Source of the DNA: Acanthamoeba sp. SK_2022b
Lineage: Eukaryota > Discosea > Longamoebia > Acanthamoebidae
Length of the DNA stretch: 15,235 nt
Assembly: GCA_027943245.1 (NCBI GenBank)
Contig: JANDJZ010001152.1
Coordinates: forward strand, 1 to 15,235
Direction: 5' to 3'
This document shows, piece after piece, positions 8,847 to 15,235 of this stretch. A program made the position numbers and the translations under genes. Each line of letters starts with the position of its first letter. Positions within the stretch are counted from its first letter, which is position 1. The notes under the pieces are model-generated. The model did no database searches. It was not told where the DNA came from and worked only from the letters and a program-made list of their open reading frames with translations.

Positions 8847-9355
8847 TCAGTCATGCACCTGCAATTGTTTTGATATTTTTTGTTTGGTGGGCTTGGGCCT
8901 TGAGAAGAAGCCCGCGCCCTGCGATCCACTGAGCCACATGCACGTGACCATGACCGTGATCTTGCCCAGGTTCTCCAGCATGAGAGCGCCGACGCCGTGT
9001 ACTGGTGACAAGAGTTGGGACCCAGTGCGTAAGTCGAATAACAGATCGATATAAAATAAAATAGATAAAGGAAAAACAAAAAAAAATCAAAAACAAATAA
9101 GAATGGGGTGCCGTACGGGCATGGTGTTGGTGCCGTGAATGATGAGGAAGCCCTGGTAGGCCCAGTAGTTCTTCTCGACACCCACTGGGCACATGCACAC
9201 AAGCACCATCCATCGCGTTGCGTCGTATCGCAGCACTCACGGCCGTGTGGGCGGCTGCGGGCAAAAAGAGGGCGCAGCGGTACGGCGGGCTCCATGTCCG
9301 AGGAGTCGATGGCGGGGCTGCTCTCCTTGAGCGGCGGCCCGGCGTCGCCGCTGGC
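8847..9355 (-). pseudogene. Coding-like exons of an unrecognised, possibly broken membrane-protein gene
   Basis: Three minus-strand segments have GC-rich third positions and splice-like borders. Segment 9355-9241 contains PLKESSPAIDSSDMEPAVP and ends at a GTGAGT donor. Segment 9184-9117 encodes KNYWAYQGFLIIHG and ends at GTACGG. Segment 9001-8847 encodes a hydrophobic stretch, GALMLENLGKITVMVTCMWL, then a basic tail to a TGA at 8847. The first join is in phase. The second, into the hydrophobic frame, is not, unless a poorer donor or a later acceptor is used. No convincing start exon lies to the right. It may be a decayed gene, a 5'-truncated copy, or a real gene whose structure I misread. It converges tail to tail on the SH3 gene with 14 bases between the stops. 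Confidence 0.4.
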
Positions 9356-10703
9356 CTACAGCCTCATCAGACGATTAGGTGCTTGGTTTGTGCACCTTCT
9401 TGCCCTCCACCTGTACAGGTGGCAGGCCAAGTTGAACTTCTGAGTAAAGCTCTTCTTGCAGCTGCCTCACTTGGCAAACAAACGCTTTTTTGGAGGGTTT
9501 GGAGTTCGCGAAACCCCTAAAAGCGCAACATCTCCTTTTGCTACCTTGCAACATTCCCAAAAACCGAATGGACATCCAAGAAATGTCGCGAGCCCCTAAA
9601 AATTGCAGCCGCTTGCTCATATATGCGAATGTCCTACTCTGTCGGTACCAGGGCTGGAGAAGATTAAGAGCTTGCTACTTCAATAAGTCAGAGCATGCTA
9701 ACCTCCCAGGCAAGGTGGCACGAAAGTCCAGGCTAGAAGATGTTGAAGGCCAATCTCATCGTAGTTATCAATGACTATCCCCAGTTGACACAGCCATTAC
9801 GTAAACCATGACCAACCTTCAATGTCAGTCAGCTATGTTTCAAGGGATATATGGCCTCCCCGAGAACAAAAAGAGATGGGCTGTGTCCATGGGGCAGTCT
9901 CACATTCCACCGGCCCTTGCACAAGTGCACCCCGGTGGCAGAGTCACTCCCTTCCCTCCCCATGAACACTTCCCGTCCTTTACAATACAAATGAGACATC
10001 TTATGTGGACAGAGCGGCGGTTGTTTGTCAGCCATTATGGGTTGTAACGCGAGTTCAGTGAAACGTTGCAATGTAATGGCAAACTACCGAACAAAAAACA
10101 AACAAAACAACAAGCAAACTGAAACAAAAAACCAAACAACAAGCAAGGAGGCAGAAGAAAACTGCCGACTGCCTCAGCTCTCGATGCCCATCAGGCAACA
10201 CGGAGCCCCAAATTCAGTTAGTTCATCTGGATGATGCTCACAGAAGGACATTGCAAAAAGAATTTATGAGGATTCGCGTAGAGGAGAAACACAAGGCACA
10301 CTCAAGTGGCGCTAGCCTGGTGGAGCGTGAGGAGTGAGTCGCTGTTGGCGGAGCAAAGCAAAGTGGGAGCCAAGACAAGGGTGGGTGAGGGGCAGGAGGA
10401 GAGCGGCGTCGGTGGACGTGAGCCCAAGGGAGCCCTTGGCGCTGTTTAACCAGGTGAAGGATTCCTCAAGTTTTCGCCTGCCACCACCATACAGGCTCAC
10501 TCTGCTGACTGCCCGTGAACATTCCACATACCGCTAACAGGGAGCGACGAAAATAGCGAGGTGGTTTCCTATTCTCGTGGCGTCGTTCCGGAAATATCCT
10601 TGTTTGTACTTGCCGTTTCTTTAGAACAATTCCGGCACAAGAAAATAAGATGAAAAGACATCTTAATCAGGAAATGTTGAACATGAGGTGGAAGATCCCA
10701 CAT
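9356..10703. other. Gene-poor interval, no recognisable gene
   Basis: No frame on either strand shows the sustained GC-rich third positions and splice sites seen in neighbouring genes. One minus frame ending at 9375 has a protein-like C-terminus (VRQLQEELYSEVQLGLPPVQ then a basic tail) but no family match. An A-rich stretch lies at 10080-10150. Two similar 17-base segments lie at 9506-9522 and 9586-9602. No terminal repeats or transposase motifs were seen. Confidence 0.55.
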
Positions 10704-10952
10704 CTATTCAACGCGTTGGCCGCTTGGTTCTACTCGCCTATTGAGGTATCTCCCGACGCATTTATCGCCGGCGCGCCAACAGAAGTCGGCTGCTTGGCCA
10801 AGCGCGGTCACGTGGCGCCACCGGCTGCCGATCTCCTTGAGGCATTTCTCCATGATCTTACGCACCCACGCCTCCTCCGACGTGATGCCGATGTGCAGAC
10901 GTATTCGGTCTATTGGGATCGATTTTTGCCCTTCATCAGGTACGCCGCGCAA
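10704..10952 (-). other. Coding-like patch, minus strand, unrecognised
   Basis: An open minus-strand frame starts with ATG at 10952. Its core (about 10905-10765) uses mostly G or C at third positions, unlike the overlapping plus frames. It encodes EEAWVRKIMEKCLKEIGSRW followed by a Cys/Trp-containing stretch. An acceptor-like CCAATAG lies just before the core. Neither start exon nor terminal exon is evident. It could be an internal exon of a decayed gene or a chance open frame. Confidence 0.3.
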
Positions 10953-10976
10953 CGCACAACAGTCGACGTGCGCCAG

Positions 10977-11277
10977 GGCTGTCGCCGCACGCTTCTACTA
11001 CAACCCGGCCCTGCTCGGCGACGCCGAAGAGGGCGTGGACGCCAACGACGGCGCAGGGTTGCACGAGGAGATTGATGATGACGTGGCAGAGGGCTTCGAC
11101 GACGACTACGCGGAGGAGGAGGAGGAGCACGGCGAGAGGCAGGGAAGACAACCGGAAGTGGAGAACGTGTTCACGCGGCCCAACATGACGCTGCTCAACC
11201 TGTTTGCCCCAGCGTCCCAGCCGCCGTCAAGGCACTTTTGCTTATCCCGCCCTCTCCTCCTTGTCTCTTTATCTTGA
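10977..11277 (+). other. Coding-like terminal patch with acidic tract, plus strand, unrecognised
   Basis: After an acceptor-like GTGCGCCAG, the plus frame runs to a TGA at 11275-11277 with strongly GC-biased third positions. It encodes ARFYYNPALLGDAEEG, then an Asp/Glu-rich tract and VENVFTRPNMTLLNLFAPA. A GTACGC donor lies only 37 bases upstream, so any intron here would be unusually short. No family is recognised. It may be the last exon of a degraded gene whose upstream exons are no longer readable. Confidence 0.35.
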
Positions 11278-11701
11278 ATTGTCTCATGTAAGTCGCACGC
11301 TAACGTACCGTGTACGCTGGCCTAGGCGCTGACGACAAGCGTAGCCCGATGGCGTCGCGGCCGGTACAACCAACTCCACCAGCCGTCCGTAGTTGCTCTT
11401 GGCCTACCACACCGAAGCTGCTCCGCCCAAAGCACCAGAAAAAATGTTGGTAAAAAATGCAAAAGCAATTTGAAGAATATTTATTTTTTATTCGAAAAAA
11501 TGGGAAAATGGAAAAAAGGCAAAAGAGCTCTGCGTCGCGTTCCAATGTCAGAGGTCGCAGCAACCCCAGCGGATAAGTCGAGAATTGAGAGAATATATTC
11601 AGAGTCGCTCCATCTGAGCAAGTGTGGAAGGAGTATCAAGAAAAGAACATAGGAGCACGAAAGCCGTTCTCGGCCAAGGTCAGGTCACGACTTGCGGGTT
11701 G
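11278..11701. other. Spacer without a supported gene
   Basis: This stretch mixes a GC-rich segment at 11300-11440 with an AT-rich one at 11440-11520. A plus frame stays open from about 11329 to 11652, but it has no start context, no domain and mixed codon use. I see no gene in it. It should contain the 3' UTR of the secreted-protein gene on the minus strand. Confidence 0.5.
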
Positions 11702-12388
11702 TTAGCAGGAGGAGCCAACCACGTTGGTCGGGCAACCTTCGCTGAGCTCGAAAAGCTTGAACTGCGCAGTGTAAACGTTGCCTGTAAAATGTAGAGAGGA
11801 GTGAGCATCGAGCTACTGAGGCGATGCTTGCGGCGAGGACAGATCGACGCACCAGAAGCATCAAAACCCACTCCAGGCAAGGCTCCGTTGTTGCACGAGA
11901 GAGTCACGTTCTGGAACACCTGGGAGCCAACGGCCATCCGAAGCACGCCCTCGCGAGTCACGAGCACATCGAACGCGTTCTGGGCCATGCGCGACGACAC
12001 CTGCTCGGCACTGAAAGGCTGAGCCACGCCCCTGTTGCAGCCCACGTTGAGGCTGGTCAGGACGCCGAAGGAGGGCGTGTCCTTGTTGACGAGGCCGTCG
12101 TAGTAGCGATTGAAGTAGACGTTGCCCTGCGCATTGGACACCTGTAGTGCAGAGAATCCGCGTTAGCTGTCCCACAGGTCACGTACAACCTGTCCTCTCC
12201 ATGCGAGGGAATCGTACGGCAGAGGTAGAGGCGCTGGCGGTGGTGATGGTGAGCTGCACGCAGCGATAGCCCTGGGCTCCGGAGAAGATGGGCACCAGCG
12301 CGGAAGAGCAGCTCTCGAGGGCGTTGGCCTGAGCCAGAAGGAGCACGGAGAAGAGCACGAATGTGACACAGATGGTAGAGTAGTTCAT
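11702..12388 (-). CDS. Small secreted six-cysteine protein, 3 exons, unknown family
   Basis: Exons 12388-12218, 12141-11853 and 11781-11702 join in phase to give 179 residues. The start MNYSTICVTF leads a classic signal peptide (hydrophobic core VLFSVLLLAQ) with a likely cleavage after Ala-Asn-Ala at residue 23. The mature part of about 156 residues has six cysteines, enough for three disulfides, and one N-glycosylation sequon (NVT). It has no membrane segment and no recognised domain. GNVY occurs just inside exon 2 and again at the start of exon 3, each time after a splice join, which may hint at a small internal duplication. A good TATA box lies 79-86 bases upstream, unlike the neighbours, suggesting strong or induced expression. 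It is probably exported or a cell-surface/wall component; the function cannot be told from sequence. Confidence 0.85.
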
Positions 12389-12466
12389 TGTAGATGATAG
12401 TAGAAGAAGGTCTTGTGGGGAGTTGGTGATTGTTGGGATGATATGATTGCCATCCTGGAGAGGCCA

Positions 12467-12474
12467 TTTTATAG
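12467..12474 (-). promoter_or_regulatory. TATA box of the secreted-protein gene
   Basis: On the minus strand the sequence reads CTATAAAATGG, 79-86 bases upstream of the ATG at 12388. It is flanked by GC-rich DNA (GGCGCC immediately upstream). The position allows a leader of about 50 bases. It is the only textbook TATA element found in front of a gene in this window. Confidence 0.75.
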
Positions 12475-13061
12475 TGGCGCCTTGCGCCTGGTGCGGTCAT
12501 CAAGGCTGGCGTTGTGCATAGCGAAGACAAGGAGAACACAATGGAAATGCATGCAGCCTGCCCCAAGGGTGGCCTCGATGGTATGGAAGGCGAGGCATCC
12601 GGCCGGCGGATGACAGGTGATATCCCAAGTTTGCCTCGCAGTTACGTCGCACTGTGCGACCGGCATCTGATCGAGCACATTCCACGGCAAAGAATGTATG
12701 CAATGCGCTCACGAATGACTTGTGGCCGCGAAGTCTGTGCTTGAAGGCCTCAGTGCGGTAGAGCCACCGTTTCGCCTTCCCTTTGCTGTTTCTTTATTTG
12801 TCGTGGCATTTCACCAGACGGCCAAACAAAGCTCATTGGTGAAATTTGTGGGACACTCCAGGTTGATTGGCCGCTGTCCCTCTACAAGCATTTCAAGGGT
12901 AAGGTTCCAAGGCGCTGAAGAACGAAAGATGCTTCTCAAGAAGATGAATTGGCCAGGCCACCATGATTGGTTTGCTCACACGTTTCCACAATTTTCCGCT
13001 TCCCTACAGCTTTCATTTCTGCAGTAGGGGGCCGGTAGGTAACGAACATATGGTCGCCCAA
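12475..13061. other. Intergenic region, nothing recognised
   Basis: Open frames exist on both strands, but none has the codon bias, splice sites or motifs of the neighbouring genes. The region should hold upstream control sequences of the secreted-protein gene and the 3' end of the RGS-C2 gene. No RNA gene, transposon or repeat was identified. Confidence 0.5.
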
Positions 13062-14039
13062 TCATGATATGCCCTTGTCGCTGCTTGCGGCGTCCTGGCT
13101 CACTGACAACGAAGATGATGAGGAGGAAGAGGAGGAGGAGGAGGAGGAAGCTGGTGACAGGGCCGCCTCCCGATCCTTTTCTCGGTTGCGATCGACCACC
13201 TCCTTCTCGAGCTTCTGTCGTCGCTCGTTGAGCGTTCGCACGAGCTTCTCGGCCTGGTCCCTCATCGTCGCGCCCGCGCTGGCGCCGCCGTCGTCCGGGT
13301 GGGGCCGCCCTGTCCACAGGCCCGACGACGTCTTCTGGAGCGTGACCATCTCCTCGCGGATGGCGTTGCGCACCTTCTCCAGCTCAATCTCCAGCTCCTC
13401 GTCCCTGTCCATTTGCTGCGCAACACCGCGGTCAGCCACGCCAAGCCCCACGCTCACCGCCCATACGCACGCGCACGAGTGTCGACATAAACTGAGAAGA
13501 GGGGAGAGGCACCTTGCGGTAGTGCAGGATGAGTCGAATCTTGCCGCTGACGACCTCGCCGTCCTTGCGCGCCTCGAGGGTCCACCACCGGTCGCTGCTG
13601 TTGATGAAGAGGCGCGGCGATGCAAAACTCAGGCAGCCCTGGTGCCGACAACACGCCAGCAAGAAAGGGAAAGAAAGAGAGAAAGCGACGCGTCAGGTGT
13701 GGGGAGGGGGGCTCGACAAACAGAGCTGCGCTTGCTTACCAAAAATTCGCCGGAGCCGATGACGTTGTAGTCCCACACCGTGAGCAACAGCTTGTGGGCC
13801 TCATCTTGCTTTACATTACTGTACGTGTGCGCCGGCAGTAGGTGAGTACACCCATCCAGCGATCGTTGGAGATCGGGGCCCGCGGGCCTGGAGTACGTAC
13901 AACACGTAGTGCTCGCGCCAACGCGGGTTCAAGTTCTTAAATACAGTGCGGGTGGTGTACTTCTGCTTGCCGTACTTCACCACGACATAGGGGTTGCTGA
14001 ACCCTGCATCATCTTATCAGCATATATGCGCGCGTGTGC

Positions 14040-14099
<60 letters not shown>

Positions 14100-14461
14100 C
14101 AAGCGTGCCTCGCTTGTCTCGGGCCACCAGGTCCTTGGCTTCGATTACTGCGGGACAAACGAACAGGTTAAATCCAAAGACGCGTTGGGGGGGGGGGCAC
14201 AAGCGGAGCGATAGGGGCCCACCTTCAATACAGAGGAGGTGGTCGACGGGAGGCGGCTCGGCCTTGGCCTGGTCGGACCACAGGGCCCACCGCCGCAGGG
14301 CCGGGAGCGACTTCTCCTGCTCGATCTGGGCCGGGGTGGGCCCGTCTCTGACGGCCGTGACCTCGCGCCCGCGCCCCGGGTCGTAGGCCGAGCCCATCTC
14401 GCTCAGCAGCCGCAGCTCCTTCTCCCTCCGCTTACTGCACCGCCCAGCAGCTGTCAGCCAG

Positions 14462-14539
<78 letters not shown>

Positions 14540-15051
14540 ACGAACCGAGAGAGCTCGGCGGCGGTCTCTTCAAAATTGTTATAGTACTGGTGGAGCATGG
14601 CCCGCTTCTGTTCGAGGAGCGCGATGCGGCTGCGCTGTTCGCTCACGCTGGCCAGCATCCGTCGCAGTTTCTCGTGTTCGATCGTCAGCGCATGCTTCAC
14701 CTCCTCAAACTCTGCGTGCGCGTGTCAGTCGGCCAAACCACCGCGTAATGGGGAGAAGGGAGGCGTGGTACCGGCCGTGGTCCTGAACTCGCTGGATTGG
14801 AAGAACTTGGGCAGGACGGAGCAGTGGACGAGCTCTTGGATGGCTCGCTGGGCGTCGTCGAACATCTCCCTGATGGCGAGCGAGAGTCGGCGTCGATCAG
14901 CACACGGCCACCAGGAGTCGCTGGGGTAAGACAAGGCGTAGTACTTTGTGGGGTTGTCCAGTTTGGACTTGACGTTGCGACCCATGGTGACGTCGACATT
15001 TATTTGTTTGGCGGCCTCCTGAAGTGGCGTCAGCAACGCTCCCCTGCCAAA

Positions 15052-15143
<92 letters not shown>

Positions 15144-15235
15144 GGAGGGAGGAGTCAACGAACCGGAGCCATGAAAGTGTTGTAGATGTGCGTGGCGGCC
15201 TGCTTGACGGTGTCGAGGGCGCCATCCTGCATTGC
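13062..15235 (-). CDS. RGS and C2 domain signalling protein, 5' end beyond the window (10 exons visible)
   Basis: Visible exons in transcript order are 15235-15164, 15018-14945, 14869-14772, 14711-14546, 14434-14223, 14147-14109, 14003-13901, 13818-13740, 13638-13513 and 13415-13062. They join in phase over 440 residues. Exons 1-3 hold the C-terminal two thirds of an RGS box: HIYNTFMAP, INVDV, EMFDDAQRAIQ and LPKFFQSSEF. RGS domains speed GTP hydrolysis by G-protein alpha subunits. A charged helical linker follows. Then comes a C2 domain starting HLLCIEVIEAKDLVARDKRG, with FSNPYVVVKY, KNLNPRWREHYVF, LLLTVWDYNVIGSGEFLG and a final RLILHY strand. C2 domains usually target membranes. Loop positions that normally carry calcium-binding Asp are partly Asn or Gly here. 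The C-terminus has a short coiled coil and a poly-Ser tract. The start codon lies to the right. Confidence 0.93.
14004..14108 (-). other. GC-AG intron with an (AC)n run in the C2 domain
   Basis: Between RDKRG and FSNPY of the C2 domain the sense strand has no usable GT. The donor is CGAG|GCACGC and the acceptor GATGCAG|. This join gives the expected C2 sequence and the correct phase, so a GC-AG intron is well supported. The intron carries an AC run (sense) at 14098-14043. Confidence 0.85.
14043..14098. repeat. (GT)n microsatellite, (AC)n in the RGS-C2 transcript
   Basis: About 28 perfect GT units on the plus strand lie inside the GC-AG intron of the RGS-C2 gene. The pre-mRNA therefore carries (AC)n. 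It is complementary to the (UG)n runs of two upstream introns. Confidence 0.98.
14464..14538. repeat. (CA)n microsatellite, (UG)n in the RGS-C2 transcript
   Basis: About 37 CA units on the plus strand occupy most of the intron at 14435-14545. The sense RNA is (UG)n, starting a few bases after the GTTCGT donor. Confidence 0.98.
15053..15143. repeat. Compound (CA)n(GA)n microsatellite in the first visible RGS-C2 intron
   Basis: About 34 CA units (15053-15120) are followed directly by about 11 GA units (15121-15143) on the plus strand. They lie in the intron at 15019-15163 and read (UC)n(UG)n in the transcript. The UC part gives a long polypyrimidine tract. Confidence 0.98.

Noticed and set aside
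9808..10047. Plus 79-residue and minus 80-residue open frames
   Set aside because: Mixed third-position use, no motif, no splice context; open on both strands by chance.
10352..10376. Third copy of the 29-base repeat (GGCGGAGCAAAG region)
   Set aside because: Only about a dozen bases match, within the range of chance.
10977..11277. Possible hAT-type transposase C-terminus
   Set aside because: ARFYYNP followed by an acidic tail is faintly reminiscent, but the hAT dimerisation signature and other catalytic blocks are absent, and no terminal inverted repeats or target-site duplications were found.
11329..11652. Open plus frame ending in a basic stretch
   Set aside because: It has no start context or domain, crosses an AT-rich spacer, and its codon use is unlike the real genes.
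13069..13770. Plus-strand 233-residue frame over the RGS-C2 3' exons
   Set aside because: Antisense of the coiled-coil and poly-Ser coding exon and of C2 exons; its acidic run is the complement of the Ser codons.
1..15235. CRISPR arrays, tRNA or rRNA genes, bacterial terminators
   Set aside because: No spaced direct repeats, no tRNA arm consensus and no rRNA-like stretch was seen on either strand; the dense spliceosomal introns mark this as eukaryotic nuclear DNA.

Overview
This window looks like the nuclear genome of a free-living amoebozoan, most like Acanthamoeba. Coding exons are GC-rich, and third positions are mostly G or C. They are split by many short AT-rich introns of about 60-160 bases with GT-AG (twice GC-AG) ends. 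Genes are packed tightly on both strands, and simple repeats sit almost only inside introns. The organism is an inference from composition and gene architecture; no marker gene proves it. There is no sign of bacterial operons, CRISPR, rRNA or tRNA.

Layout, left to right. 1-350: no gene resolved. 351-1709 (-): a complete eight-exon COMMD4, a Commander-complex subunit; its first coding exon is only the ATG. 1710-1847: a 138-base divergent promoter. 1848-6914 (+): a 15-exon gene for a protein of about 1199 residues with a long coiled coil. It has one LFxGLxI motif and seven FxFI motifs, resembling the peptide signals by which tepsin binds the ear domains of the AP-4 adaptor. 7126-8832 (+): a four-exon gene with three tandem PxxPxR proline motifs and a C-terminal atypical SH3 domain. 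8847-9355 (-): coding-like exons of an unrecognised, perhaps broken, membrane-protein gene. 9356-11701: gene-poor, with two coding-like patches on opposite strands. 11702-12388 (-): a three-exon gene for a small secreted cysteine-containing protein with a clear TATA box. 12475-13061: nothing recognisable. 13062 to beyond the right end (-): an RGS-C2 signalling protein, ten exons visible, its 5' end outside the window.

How they may work together: COMMD4 and the coiled-coil gene share one promoter region. If the motif reading is right, both act in endosome/TGN sorting (Commander recycling and AP-4 export), which makes the pair the most interesting part of the window. The SH3 protein could be a cytoskeletal or endocytic adaptor. 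The RGS-C2 protein should terminate heterotrimeric G-protein signals at membranes. Three of the nine visible introns of the RGS-C2 gene carry long dinucleotide runs. Those in visible introns 1 and 4 are complementary in RNA to the one in intron 6 and could pair around the intervening exons.

Exon boundaries were placed by hand from splice consensus, reading-frame phase and protein continuity. Every recognised multi-exon gene stays in phase across all its joins. cDNA would settle the few ambiguous acceptors.
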